Of a stretch of DNA of 64,000 nucleotides, positions 7,819 through 16,794 are shown one piece after another (position 1 is the first letter of the stretch; the number at the start of each line of letters is the position of its first letter). A program made the translations under genes and the position numbers. This DNA is from Sphingomonas prati (lineage in GTDB: Bacteria; Pseudomonadota; Alphaproteobacteria; Sphingomonadales; Sphingomonadaceae). A model generated the notes under the pieces. The model did not search any database and was not told the DNA's origin. It was given only the letters and a program-made list of their open reading frames with translations. Location of the stretch: assembly GCF_014643515.1 (NCBI RefSeq), contig NZ_BMJP01000004.1, positions 248,001 to 312,000 on the forward strand. The letters are read 5' to 3'.

Positions 7819-8969
7819 ACGCCGAAGTTCAGCCGCCGCGTCACGTTCCCGTCGATCACCGCGACGATGAAATAGGCCACCCCCCACTGCACGCGGCGGA
7901 ACCAGCCCACTTGGTCATGCTCCGCCATCGTGACAACATGGCTCTCCGCCGCCTCCCCCGCGAAATACGCGCGCATATGCGCGGCGAAGGCCGGGTCCTC
8001 GATCCGCAGCATCATCTCCAGGTTCAGGTACAGGCTGCGCACGTCGAAATTGGCCGATCCGATGTGGACCACATCGTCGATCACGAACAATTTGCTGTGC
8101 AGCTTGGTCGCGCCATATTCCAGCACGCCGACGCCGCGCTTCAGCAGCCGCTGATAACAATGCCGCGTCGCTGCGATCGTCGCATTGTTGTCGGACTTGC
8201 CCGCGGTCATGACGGTCGCCTGGCCGCCGCGCTTCACGATCCGCTCGATCCGCCGCAGCATCGCCGGGTTGGGCGCGAAATAGGCCGCGATCATGTCCAG
8301 CCGCCGTGCCCGCGCCATGTCCCACTTCACCACCAGCGCCCACGGGCTCAGCCGCCGCGTCGGGCCGCCGAACAACCAGCGCAGCCGTCCACCCGGATGC
8401 GTCTCGCTATGCCGCTTCAGGATCGTGCGCAGGTCGCGAAACTTCCCCGCCGGCGCCCGCGTCCAGCCGAGCAGCGCGTCGTAATAACCCGCCAGCCGCG
8501 CCGCCGCGTCGCCCTCGACCAGCAACCCCAGGTCGCGCCATGCCCCGTCCGCGACCGTCCCGAAATAATCATCCTCCACGTTGAACCCGCCGATCAGCGC
8601 GCGCGCCTCGTCCGCCAGCGCCAGCTTCTGGTGATTGCGCAGCAGGTACCGCCGCCCGAACCGCGCCTCGTACCGGCACACGCCCCCGCCCGCCGCGACC
8701 AGCGCCTCGAAGAACCCTGCGCCGGCCGCATCGCCGAACCCGTCGACGATCATGTCCACCTGCACGCCGCGCTGCGCCGCGCGCACCAGCGCATCTCGCA
8801 CCGCCCGCCCCGCTCGGTCATCGGCATAGATATAATAGAGCAGCCGCAGCGTCCGCGCCGCCCCGTCGATCAGCGCGATCAACGCCTCCAGCCGCTCCGG
8901 CCCGTCGGGCAACAGCGTCAGCCGGTCACCGTCCACGGTGAAGGTGGGTCTGTCTTCGGTCATCCGCAC
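7806..8969 (-). CDS. phospholipase D-like protein, cardiolipin synthase type
   Basis: A 387-residue protein with two PLD (HKD) motifs: H113-x-K115-x4-D120 (NHQKLALAD) and H291-x-K293-x4-D298 (LHSKLFVIDD), each followed by the Gly/Asn box (GGFN, GSANFD). Two HKD motifs in one chain form one active site. Cardiolipin synthases of this type transfer a phosphatidyl group between phospholipids at the inner membrane. There is no N-terminal membrane pair as in ClsA, so it is closer to ClsB-like enzymes. The C-terminal about 25 residues (VQWGVAYFIVAVIDG) may touch the membrane. Confidence 0.85.
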   Translation of the reverse strand: MRMTEDRPTFTVDGDRLTLLPDGPERLEALIALIDGAARTLRLLYYIYADDRAGRAVRDALVRAAQRGVQVDMIVDGFGDAAGAGFFEALVAAGGGVCRYEARFGRRYLLRNHQKLALADEARALIGGFNVEDDYFGTVADGAWRDLGLLVEGDAAARLAGYYDALLGWTRAPAGKFRDLRTILKRHSETHPGGRLRWLFGGPTRRLSPWALVVKWDMARARRLDMIAAYFAPNPAMLRRIERIVKRGGQATVMTAGKSDNNATIAATRHCYQRLLKRGVGVLEYGATKLHSKLFVIDDVVHIGSANFDVRSLYLNLEMMLRIEDPAFAAHMRAYFAGEAAESHVVTMAEHDQVGWFRRVQWGVAYFIVAVIDGNVTRRLNFGVDGR

Positions 8970-9096
8970 CGCCTAGCACCGTCATCATGTCGGTACGACT
9001 ACGCAACCGGCGATGGCGCATTCCTTGCCTTTGCGCACCGATGCTGCTAACCGCCCGCGCTTGCATTCATGCTCGAAACTATAGCGGAGCGACATC

Positions 9097-9438
9097 ATGG
9101 CGCGCGTCACTGTCGAAGATTGCGTCGACAAGATCCCCAACCGCTTCGACCTGGTCCTGGCCGCCGCACAGCGCGCGCGCCAGATTTCGGGCGGCGCCGA
9201 ACTGACGATCGATCGCGATCGCGACAAGAACCCGGTCGTCGCCCTGCGCGAGATCGCCGAGGAAACCGTCGTGCCGCACGATCTGGAAGAAGGCATGATC
9301 CAGGGCCTCCAGCGCGTCCGGATGGACGATGACGACGCGGTCGATGAAATGGGCTCGCTGTCGCAGTCGGCCGAGGCGCTCCGCCTCACCGCCGCCGCAC
9401 CGCCCCGCAACCAGAATGTCGGCGGCGACTACGAGTAA
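9097..9438 (+). CDS. rpoZ: RNA polymerase omega subunit
   Basis: A 113-residue omega subunit. The signature [20 protein letters not shown] at the N-terminus and the following [10 protein letters not shown] and [12 protein letters not shown] helices are unmistakable. Omega wraps the beta-prime C-terminus, aids polymerase assembly and contributes to a ppGpp site. It lies directly upstream of the rsh gene, the classical rpoZ-spoT arrangement, separated by 150 bases. Confidence 0.97.
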   Translation: MARVTVEDCVDKIPNRFDLVLAAAQRARQISGGAELTIDRDRDKNPVVALREIAEETVVPHDLEEGMIQGLQRVRMDDDDAVDEMGSLSQSAEALRLTAAAPPRNQNVGGDYE

Positions 9439-9588
9439 TCGCTTCTAGGCCCCTTCTCTCTGGAGGGGGGGCAAGGTGGTGGCGACGAGCGGCTTGATGC
9501 CGAATCGTCGCCAACCAAAGTATGACATTCTCCCCACCCCCACGCTTTCCCGTTGCATCCCGGCCCCGCCCCGCCACATGGTGTGACG

Positions 9589-11673
9589 GTGCTGAGACAA
9601 TATGAACTGGTCGATCGGGTCCTGGACTACGATCCGCAAGCCGACGAGGCGATGCTCAACCGCGCCTACGTCTTTTCGATGCAGGCCCACGGGTCGCAGA
9701 AACGCGCCAATGGCGACCCGTATTTCAGTCACCCGATCGAGGTGGCCGGCATCCTGACCGACCTGCGGCTCGACGACGAGACGATCGTCACCGCCATCCT
9801 GCACGACACGATCGAGGATACGGTCGCCACCTACGACCAGATCGAGAAGGGCTTCGGCACCTCCGTCGCGCGGTTGGTCGACGGCGTGACCAAGCTGTCT
9901 CGGATCGAGGCGCAGACCGAGAACGAGCGCGCCGCCGAGAACCTCCGCAAGTTCCTGCTCGCCATGTCGGACGATATCCGCGTTCTGCTCGTGAAGCTCG
10001 CCGACCGGCTCCACAACATGCGCACGCTCCACTTCATCCCGAAGCCGGAGAAGCGCCGCCGTATCGCGCGCGAGACGATGGAGATCTACGCGCCGCTCGC
10101 CGAGCGGATCGGCATGTACGAATTCATGAAGGAGATGCAGACGCTCGCCTTCCGGGAACTCGAACCCGAAGCCTACGAATCGATTACCAAGCGGCTCGAG
10201 CAGCTGAAGTCCGGCGGCGGCGACCGCATCGCGCGCATCTCGTCCGGCATCGTTACCCTGCTCGGCCGCCAGGGCATCGTCGCCGAGGTCACCGGCCGCG
10301 AGAAACATCCCTATTCGATCTGGCGCAAGATGGCCGAGCGCCACATCAGCTTCGAACAGCTGTCCGACATCATGGCGTTCCGCATCGTCGTGAAGGATGT
10401 CGAGCAATGCTACCGCACGCTCGGCCTGATCCACCAGCGCTGGCCGATGGTCCCCGGCCGGTTCAAGGACTATATCTCCACGCCCAAGCGCAACGGCTAC
10501 AAGTCGCTCCACACTTCGGTGATCCATTCGGAAAAGGCGCGGATCGAGATCCAGATCCGCTCGACCGACATGCACGACCAGGCCGAAATCGGCCTCGCCA
10601 GCCACTGGGCCTACAAGCAGAAGGAAAGCGCGGACACGCAGGTCAGCTGGATCCGCGACCTCGTCGAAATCCTCGACCATGCCGACACGGCGGAGGAGGT
10701 CCTCGAACATACTCGCATGGCGATGTACCAGGACCGGATCTTCGCCTTCACCCCGACCGGCGAGCTGATCCAGCTGCCCAAGGGCGCCACCCCGGTCGAT
10801 TTCGCCTACGCGCTCCACACCGATCTCGGCGACCAGACGGTCGGCGCCAAGGTCAACGGCCGCGTCGTGCCGCTCCGCACGCCGATCCTGAACGGCGACC
10901 AGGTGCAGATCCTGCGGTCCAAGGCGCAGGAGCCCGAGCCGGGCTGGATGAGCTTCGTCACCACCGGCAAGGCGCGCGCCGCCATCCGCCGCTTCGTCAA
11001 GCACAAGGAACGCGACGAGACGGTCGCCCTCGGTCGCAAATTCTACGAGGAGATCGTCAAACGCCTCCCCGCCCAGCTCGGCAGTGAGGCGCTCGGCAAC
11101 GCGGTCAAGCGCCTGCAACTACCCGACGGCGACGCTCTGATGGAGGCGATCGCGCGCAAGCACCTGACCGACGAACAGGTCATGGAGGCGCTGATGCCCG
11201 GTGCCGGCGGCGGCGACGTCACCGTCGTCCGTCCGCAGCGCGAGGCGATCTCGATCAAGGGCCTGACCCCCGGCGTGGCGTTCAAGCTCGCCACCTGCTG
11301 CCACCCCGTCCCCGGCGACCGCATCGTCGGCCTGCGCCGGCCGAACGCGGCGGTCGAGGTCCACGCGATCGACTGCCCCGAACTGGCGGACGGCATCGAC
11401 GCGGACTGGGTCGATCTCGCCTGGGGCGACGGCTCGGATGGCGGCACCGCGCGACTGTCGGTCATCGTCAAGAACGAACCCGGCTCGCTCGGCGCGATGT
11501 CCAGCATCCTGGGATCACAGGGCGCCAACATCATCAACCTGGCGCTCTTCCACCGCGACGCCAGCTTCCACACCTTCCACCTCGCCCTCGAAGTCCGCGA
11601 CCGCCCTCACGTCATGCGCATCCTCGCCGCCCTCCGCGCCGCCGACGCCGTCGCCCAAGCGGAGCGGTTGTAG
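9589..11673 (+). CDS. rsh: bifunctional (p)ppGpp synthetase/hydrolase (Rsh)
   Basis: A 694-residue stringent-response enzyme. Domains in order: HD hydrolase (about 20-175, catalytic HDTIED at 72-77), RelA/SpoT synthetase (about 235-350; RFKDYISTPKRNGYKSLH near 291-308), TGS (about 384-445), zinc-finger/conserved-Cys region (TCCHPVPGDRIVG, about 565) and a C-terminal ACT/RRM domain (about 620-694). The RFKD form of the synthetase motif and an intact HD motif indicate a bifunctional enzyme. I place the start at GTG 9589 (LRQYELVDRV) because homologues begin there; a TTG at 9553 would add 12 Pro-rich residues. Neither has a clear ribosome site. Confidence 0.93.
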   Translation: MLRQYELVDRVLDYDPQADEAMLNRAYVFSMQAHGSQKRANGDPYFSHPIEVAGILTDLRLDDETIVTAILHDTIEDTVATYDQIEKGFGTSVARLVDGVTKLSRIEAQTENERAAENLRKFLLAMSDDIRVLLVKLADRLHNMRTLHFIPKPEKRRRIARETMEIYAPLAERIGMYEFMKEMQTLAFRELEPEAYESITKRLEQLKSGGGDRIARISSGIVTLLGRQGIVAEVTGREKHPYSIWRKMAERHISFEQLSDIMAFRIVVKDVEQCYRTLGLIHQRWPMVPGRFKDYISTPKRNGYKSLHTSVIHSEKARIEIQIRSTDMHDQAEIGLASHWAYKQKESADTQVSWIRDLVEILDHADTAEEVLEHTRMAMYQDRIFAFTPTGELIQLPKGATPVDFAYALHTDLGDQTVGAKVNGRVVPLRTPILNGDQVQILRSKAQEPEPGWMSFVTTGKARAAIRRFVKHKERDETVALGRKFYEEIVKRLPAQLGSEALGNAVKRLQLPDGDALMEAIARKHLTDEQVMEALMPGAGGGDVTVVRPQREAISIKGLTPGVAFKLATCCHPVPGDRIVGLRRPNAAVEVHAIDCPELADGIDADWVDLAWGDGSDGGTARLSVIVKNEPGSLGAMSSILGSQGANIINLALFHRDASFHTFHLALEVRDRPHVMRILAALRAADAVAQAERL

Positions 11674-11705
11674 AGAGCGCAACAAAAAGCCCCCTCCCTT
11701 TCAAG

Positions 11706-11768
11706 AGTTGCGCGTCCTGTCAGGTCGGGATTGCCACCGGCAATCCCGACCTGACAGGACGCGCAACT
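11706..11768. repeat. perfect 30-bp inverted repeat (long hairpin)
   Basis: Arms 11706-11735 and 11739-11768 are perfect complements around a 3-base loop (ACC). The arms begin AGTTGCGCGTCCTGTCAGG. Part of the right arm, CCTGACAGGACGCG, recurs at 42535-42548 just upstream of the tRNA-Thr gene. It lies 32 bases after the rsh stop and may terminate its transcript. It resembles a miniature dispersed element or REP hairpin. Confidence 0.8.
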
Positions 11769-12012
11769 GGGTTGGGGGTGGGTGCAACAGCTCCCCAAAA
11801 GCGAAAATTCAGGTAAAGTGCTCGGCCAAGGCGACACTAACCAACCCGTTCGCTTCGAGCATGTTCGCTGTGTTCGAAGTGAGGGCCCTGCTCCGTCGTG
11901 CCCGCACCATACGAACGGCCTTCGGCGTTGACAGTTCTCGACAGGCGGCGGCAGATGCCGAACGAACGAGGACCATATCAATGTCGAGAAAGCCCACATC
12001 GCTCTTCACGCC

Positions 12013-12183
12013 ATGAACTTCATCGTTCTTGGCTTCATGGCGCTCGCGTTTCTTGGTATTCTCGCATTGGGCGCGCTGCCCGAAACCGGGGGAAAGCCCG
12101 CCAACGGCATGGACCCGGCCGCGCCCGGAGCATCCGCACCGGCCGCAGGTGGAGAACCGCCCGCAACGGCACCGACACCGTAG
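12013..12183 (+). CDS. possible 56-residue single-pass membrane peptide
   Basis: ATG 12013 opens 56 codons: a hydrophobic N-terminus (MNFIVLGFMALAFLGILALGAL, one membrane segment) and a Pro/Ala/Gly-rich tail. The hydrophobic-then-low-complexity pattern and use of GC-rich third positions in the tail make it plausible. The nearest purine-rich stretch (GAGAAAG) is about 20 bases upstream, too far for a good ribosome site. No homologue recognised. Confidence 0.35.
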   Translation: MNFIVLGFMALAFLGILALGALPETGGKPANGMDPAAPGASAPAAGGEPPATAPTP

Positions 12184-12479
12184 TCGGTCCAATCATGCGT
12201 CATGCCGCCCGCCCTCGGCGCAAGAATGGCGTAAGATGACGGTTTTCGATCCCGTAATGGTGAAGATCTGTCACCGGTAGGCAACAAGCCTGCAATCGCA
12301 CCCGCGCCCACCAACATATCAATCCATCATCCCCAGCCATTCTTGATCCGCAAAGTGGACACCCCGAAAGCGGAAAGTCCGCAAACGCCCAGAACCGGAC
12401 GGTTGCATCGGCCTCAATCCTTGCAGGGTTCTTCCCAAACCGGCATGCGTTACCTGACTTCGGGACAGGATGCTGGAGC

Positions 12480-13526
12480 TTGGAAGGGATCGCCTTGGTG
12501 GAGGAACTGCGCGACGACTGGCTCCGCGAAGGCCTGGGCTCCGGCGGGAAGGGGATCAGCATCAGCGACCTGCGCCGCATCCCGCTATCCTTCGTTCTGA
12601 CGCTGGAGACGGAGGCCTTCTCGAGCGCCGTCTTCGGGACGCAGAAGCAGGTGGCAGCCGCGCTCGCCGCCATTCCGCCCGAGCGGAGGCATGTCCTGGC
12701 CCTCTCCCTCCTGCTCCAGGGCTGGTACGCGCACATGCCGTCGCGCGAGGCTTTCCGGCACCTTTTCTACGGCCACTGGGGCAATGCGGCGCCGGAAGCG
12801 GCGGACGCCCTGGCCGCCGCCGGCGCTACCCGGCAGGAAGAAGCGCTGCGGAAGGCCATCGCCCTGTTCCGTTCGCCCTTCCCCCGGCAGCAGCACCTCC
12901 GCCACAAGCTTCTGGGGGAGTATTGGGGGCCGCCGACCGAGGCCACCTCCGCCCTGGCCGAACTCGGCGAAGTTCTCGGTCCGCGCGAGGAGCTGGTTCG
13001 TGCCACCGCTGTCCTTGTCGAGGCGCCCGGCCTCTCGGTGTGGTTCGAGGAGGCGTGCCGGGCTCTGAAGCCTGCGGACCGGCTCGGCTGGCTAATCGAC
13101 ACCTTGCTGACCCGCTTCGTCTCGGGCCGGGGCACGCCGAAGAAGGTCGCGGCCCTGCCCGATCCCTACCGCGCCCTCCTCCTCGCGGCCTATGCCGAGG
13201 CGGAGATCTCCAATGGCGGGGTGCACCAGTACATGACCAACAGTTCCGGCACCCTGGCGCCGCAGGCCGTCGAGGCCTTCGACACAATCGGCTTGCCGGA
13301 CCACGCGGCGGTGATCGCAAAGGCGGTGGCAATGTTTCCCGATCCCTTTCCTGCCAATCCCGGCAAGCACCAAGCCCAGCAGGCACGCGAGGCCGAAAAG
13401 AGGACCGGCGAGCCGTGGTCGGACTGGGACGAGGAACTTGCCGGTCTGACGAAGGGCTGGAAGGGCCGAGCGGTGGGTCCCGCCATCCGCGCATACGCCC
13501 GGCGCGAAGGCGCCGTGCCCGCCTGA
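12480..13526 (+). CDS. DMP19/DUF4375-family protein
   Basis: A 348-residue soluble protein. The first about 190 residues are helical and unassigned. The C-terminal part (about 235-345) matches the DMP19 (DUF4375) domain, seen in NGGVHQYMTNSSG, then AVEAFDTIGLPDHAAVIAKAVAMF. Known DMP19 proteins mimic DNA and bind nucleoid proteins, but most family members are unstudied and the fit here is to the domain only. The start is TTG 12480; a GTG at 12498 with AAGGGA upstream is a credible alternative. The gene stands alone in an otherwise empty patch, suggesting accessory DNA. Confidence 0.65.
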   Translation: MEGIALVEELRDDWLREGLGSGGKGISISDLRRIPLSFVLTLETEAFSSAVFGTQKQVAAALAAIPPERRHVLALSLLLQGWYAHMPSREAFRHLFYGHWGNAAPEAADALAAAGATRQEEALRKAIALFRSPFPRQQHLRHKLLGEYWGPPTEATSALAELGEVLGPREELVRATAVLVEAPGLSVWFEEACRALKPADRLGWLIDTLLTRFVSGRGTPKKVAALPDPYRALLLAAYAEAEISNGGVHQYMTNSSGTLAPQAVEAFDTIGLPDHAAVIAKAVAMFPDPFPANPGKHQAQQAREAEKRTGEPWSDWDEELAGLTKGWKGRAVGPAIRAYARREGAVPA

Positions 13527-13805
13527 ACGGCCTCCCCCTCCGGAAACTCCGTTCGAGGATCACGAGAAGTTAATGACTGCTTCCCACCAATTCCCGTCAT
13601 TCGGTGCGGCCTTCAACGGCAGTGCTGGAAACGCACCATGGGGGCACGACGAGGGGCGCGTTACACTGTACATCATCACGCGTCCGATCCGGAGCGTCGG
13701 GTTCAAACGTTGTTGCGCCCGCTTCTGCTGCAAGTCGGAAAGAAGTCGGACGTGATCACAGCCTAATACCGTGTCGACTCCAATCACGCCGAGCCCCACC
13801 CAAAC
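13527..13805. other. intergenic gap, no gene seen
   Basis: About 280 bases without a supported gene. A 60-codon ORF at 13573 has no ribosome site or codon bias. The DMP19 and gcdH genes converge on it; no T-tailed hairpin is visible. Confidence 0.5.
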
Positions 13806-15002
13806 TCAGAAAGCAGCAATCCCGGTAATCGCCCGCCCCAGGATCAACGCATGCACATCGTGCGCGCCCTCATACGTATTCACCGTCTCCAGGTTCATCA
13901 TATGCCGCATCACGCCATATTCGCCGGAGATCCCGTTCCCGCCGTGCATGTCCCGCGCCGCCCGCGCGATATCGAGCGCCTTGCCGCAATTGTTGCGCTT
14001 CACGATCGAGACCATCTCCGGCGCGAACCGCCCCTCGTCCATCAACCGTCCGACCCGCAGCGAGGCCTGCAGCCCCAGCGCGATCTCGGTCTGCATGTCG
14101 GCGAGCTTCTTCTGGTACAGCTGCGTCGCCGCCAGCGGCCGGCCGAACTGCTTGCGGTCCAGCCCATATTGCCGCGCCGCGTGCCAGCAATACTCCGCCG
14201 CCCCCATCGTGCCCCAGCTGATTCCGTAGCGCGCGCGGTTCAGGCACCCGAACGGCCCCTTCAACCCGGCGACGTTGGGCAGCAGCTGCTCTTCGCCCAC
14301 CACCACGCCGTCCATCACGATCTCGCCGGTCACCGACGCGCGCAGCGACAGCTTGCCGTCGATCTTCGGCGCGGACAGTCCGGCCATGCCCTTGTCCAGA
14401 ATGAACCCGCGGATCGCGCCGTCATGCACATCGGACTTCGCCCATACCACGAACACGTCGGCGATCGGCGCGTTGCTGATCCAGGTCTTGGCCCCGGTGA
14501 TGCGGTACCCGTCCGCTACCTTCTCCGCGCGCGTCGTCATGCCGCCGGGGTCGGACCCGGCCTCCGGCTCGGTCAGCCCGAAACAGCCGATATATTCGCC
14601 CGTCGCCAGCTTCGGCAGGTAGCGCATCCGCTGCTCCTCCGATCCGAACGCGTGGATGGGGTACATCACCAGTGACGACTGCACCGACATCATCGAGCGG
14701 TATCCGCTGTCGATCCGCTCCACCTCGCGCGCGACGAGGCCATAGGCGACATAGGACGCGCCCACCCCGCCATATTGTTCCGGCACCGTGGGCCCGAGCA
14801 GGCCGAGCGCACCCATCTCGCGAAAGATCGCCGGGTCGGTATGCTCGTCGCGGAACGCCGCCACGATCCGCGGGGCCAGCTTCTCCTGAGCATAGGCCGC
14901 GGCGGTATCGCGCACCGCGCGCTCTTCGTCGCTCAGCTGATCGTCCAACAGGAACGGATCCGCCCAGTCGAACTGCCCCATGCCACCTGCCGCCACACCC
15001 AT
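13806..15002 (-). CDS. gcdH: glutaryl-CoA dehydrogenase
   Basis: A 398-residue acyl-CoA dehydrogenase of the glutaryl-CoA group: FAD-dependent oxidation and decarboxylation of glutaryl-CoA to crotonyl-CoA in lysine and aromatic catabolism. Visible are the GcdH-like N-terminus ([18 protein letters not shown]), [15 protein letters not shown] (FAD-side), the [13 protein letters not shown] helix and the late [21 protein letters not shown], where the Glu of TYEG is the catalytic base. Conserved RNNCGKAL is also present. The first ATG follows GAGGAG by one base; ATG 14981 (MGQFDWADP) may be the real start. A class III CoA-transferase that could make glutaryl-CoA is at 50.9 kb. Confidence 0.9.
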   Translation of the reverse strand: MGVAAGGMGQFDWADPFLLDDQLSDEERAVRDTAAAYAQEKLAPRIVAAFRDEHTDPAIFREMGALGLLGPTVPEQYGGVGASYVAYGLVAREVERIDSGYRSMMSVQSSLVMYPIHAFGSEEQRMRYLPKLATGEYIGCFGLTEPEAGSDPGGMTTRAEKVADGYRITGAKTWISNAPIADVFVVWAKSDVHDGAIRGFILDKGMAGLSAPKIDGKLSLRASVTGEIVMDGVVVGEEQLLPNVAGLKGPFGCLNRARYGISWGTMGAAEYCWHAARQYGLDRKQFGRPLAATQLYQKKLADMQTEIALGLQASLRVGRLMDEGRFAPEMVSIVKRNNCGKALDIARAARDMHGGNGISGEYGVMRHMMNLETVNTYEGAHDVHALILGRAITGIAAF

Positions 15003-15056
15003 GCTCCTCGTCTCTGCTTTCGGCCTAAATCGGGCTTTCGCAGCACAAGTGCAATG

Positions 15057-15085
15057 GGCGCGGCGGCCCGGCGGCGGGCCGCGCC
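15057..15085 (-). terminator. GC-rich hairpin after the ter cluster
   Basis: GGCGCGG...CCCG pairs with CGGG...CCGCGCC immediately after the TerD stop codon, in the gap before gcdH. It has a small bulge and no T run, so it may stabilise the 3' end or attenuate read-through. Confidence 0.4.
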
Positions 15086-15664
15086 TTAGCCCACGCTCAC
15101 CCCATAGTTGCGCGCCAGCGGCGCAAGCCCACCGGCATAGCCCTGCCCGACCGCGCGGAACTTCCAGTCGCTGTTGTGGCGGTACACCTCGCCGAAGATC
15201 ATCGCCGTCTCGGTCGATGCGTCCTCGGCCAGGTCGAACCGCGTGATCTCGCGTCCCGTCGCGTCGTTGACGATCCGGATGAACGCGTTGGCCACCATCC
15301 CGAAATTCTGGCGCTTGGTTTCGCCTTCGTGGATCGTGACGGTGATCGCCACCTTCTGCACGTCGGCCGGCACGCGGCTCAGGTCGACCTTCAGCGCCTC
15401 GTCGTCGCCGTCGCCCTCACCGGTGCGGTTGTCGCCGGTATGCTCGACCGCACCGTCGGCGGACTTCAGGTTGTTGTAGTAGATGAAGTCCGCGTCGCTC
15501 CGCACCCGGTCCGTACCGCTCAGCAGGAACGCGCTGGCATCCAGGTCGAACGCGCTGCCGTCGGTGGACCGCGTGTCCCACCCCAGCCCGATCAGGATCC
15601 GGGTCAGCCCCGGCTCCTCCTTCGACAAACTGACATTACCGCCCTTGGACAGACTGATCGACAT
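15086..15664 (-). CDS. terD: TerD-family stress protein
   Basis: A 192-residue protein with a complete TerD domain. The opening [19 protein letters not shown], then [32 protein letters not shown], and the late [20 protein letters not shown] are the family's Ca2+-binding and core motifs. TerD proteins are calcium-binding cytoplasmic factors of the Ter system, linked to tellurite, oxidative and phage stress, with unclear biochemistry. It is the last gene of a leftward cluster, 3 bases after the DUF475 gene. Confidence 0.93.
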   Translation of the reverse strand: MSISLSKGGNVSLSKEEPGLTRILIGLGWDTRSTDGSAFDLDASAFLLSGTDRVRSDADFIYYNNLKSADGAVEHTGDNRTGEGDGDDEALKVDLSRVPADVQKVAITVTIHEGETKRQNFGMVANAFIRIVNDATGREITRFDLAEDASTETAMIFGEVYRHNSDWKFRAVGQGYAGGLAPLARNYGVSVG

Positions 15665-15667
15665 GGT

Positions 15668-16744
15668 TCATTCTCCTTGAGGAAGTGTTTGAAGCGGATG
15701 GCCCGTGGGCCCGACGGGGACCGGCGCACGCCGGTTGTGCGCGACGGAGGCGAGGAACGAGACGCCGATCAGCCCCGCGCCGATCAGGCCGGTCACCGTC
15801 TCCGGGATCTCGAACCGCGCGGACAGCAGCATGATGATCGCCAGCGCCAGGATCGCGTAGAACGCGCCATGTTCCAGGAACCGGTATTCCGACAGCGTCC
15901 CCTGATCGACCAGCATGACCGTCATCGACCGCACGAACATCGCCCCGATCCCGAGGCCGAGCGCGATCACGAACAGGTTGTTGGACAGCGCGAACGCCCC
16001 GATCACCCCGTCGAACGAAAAGGACGCGTCGAGCAGTTCGAGGTACAGGAACGATGCGAAACCGGACCGCACGACCATGCCGGTCGCGTCCTCCGCGCCC
16101 TCCATCAGCCCGCCGAACGCATCGACCGCGATATAGGCGACCAGCCCGAGCAGCCCGGCGGTCAGGAACGTCAGCGCATCGGCCGGCGCCACCACGCGCG
16201 ACATGGTGTAGAGCGCCAGCAGCACGATCCCGATCCGCATCGCCGGCACATGGCCCAGCCGCCCCAGCCCGCTTTCGACCCCGCCGATCCAGTGGACGTC
16301 CTTCTCGTCGTCCAGGAAGAAGCTCAGCCCCACCATCGCCAGGAAAGCGCCGCCGAACCCGGCGATGCCGACATGCGCGCCGGTGATGATCCGCTCGTAC
16401 GTCTCCGGCTCCGTCGCGGCCAGCCGCAGCGCCTCGACCGGCCCCAGCCGTGCCGCGATGCCGACGATGATCAGCGGGAACAGGATGCGCATCCCGAACA
16501 CCGCGATCGCGATGCCCCAGGTCAGGAACCGCCGTCGCCACACCGCGTCCATGTCGCGCAGCACCGTTGCATTCACCACCGCATTGTCGAACGACAACGA
16601 CACCTCAAGCACGCCCAGCACCAGCACGATCCACACGACGGACAGCATCCCGCCCAGCGTCCCGCTCATCCCCCAGCCGAGCCACGCGGCCAGCGCCAGG
16701 CTGACCCCCGTGAACAGCAACGATCCCTTGTAGTAACGCAGCAT
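15668..16744 (-). CDS. DUF475 integral membrane protein (TerC-like)
   Basis: A 358-residue polytopic inner-membrane protein with about nine hydrophobic helices. It matches DUF475, a family related to TerC. The acidic membrane motifs LEVSLSFDNAVVNATVLRDM (about 47-66) and LLDASFSFDGVIGAF (about 237-251) look like duplicated metal-coordinating helices, as in TerC/YkoY transporters. In Ter systems a TerC-type protein anchors the soluble TerD proteins at the membrane and may move metal ions (Mn2+ in characterised relatives). Its position between two TerD-domain genes supports the same role here. Confidence 0.85.
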   Translation of the reverse strand: MLRYYKGSLLFTGVSLALAAWLGWGMSGTLGGMLSVVWIVLVLGVLEVSLSFDNAVVNATVLRDMDAVWRRRFLTWGIAIAVFGMRILFPLIIVGIAARLGPVEALRLAATEPETYERIITGAHVGIAGFGGAFLAMVGLSFFLDDEKDVHWIGGVESGLGRLGHVPAMRIGIVLLALYTMSRVVAPADALTFLTAGLLGLVAYIAVDAFGGLMEGAEDATGMVVRSGFASFLYLELLDASFSFDGVIGAFALSNNLFVIALGLGIGAMFVRSMTVMLVDQGTLSEYRFLEHGAFYAILALAIIMLLSARFEIPETVTGLIGAGLIGVSFLASVAHNRRAPVPVGPTGHPLQTLPQGE

Positions 16745-16794
16745 TTACAGTCCCCCAGTGTCGCTAGACCCCCGCCCCCGGGGATCCGGCCCGT

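Larger units (their letters stand above)
11674..12479. other. gene-poor region between rsh and DMP19-family gene
   Basis: About 800 bases with only a perfect 30-bp hairpin and one small plausible ORF, both listed separately. A TTGACA hexamer is at 11928-11933 but no good -10 follows at normal spacing. From 12184 to 12479 I see neither a gene nor a clear element. Codon bias for a longer ORF is absent in all frames. Confidence 0.6.

Noticed and set aside
9445-11118. 557-codon minus-strand ORF opposite rsh
   Set aside because: Antisense shadow of a clear, full-length Rsh protein.
13573-13755. 60-codon ORF after the DMP19 gene
   Set aside because: No ribosome site, no codon bias and odd composition (Cys/Arg-rich).
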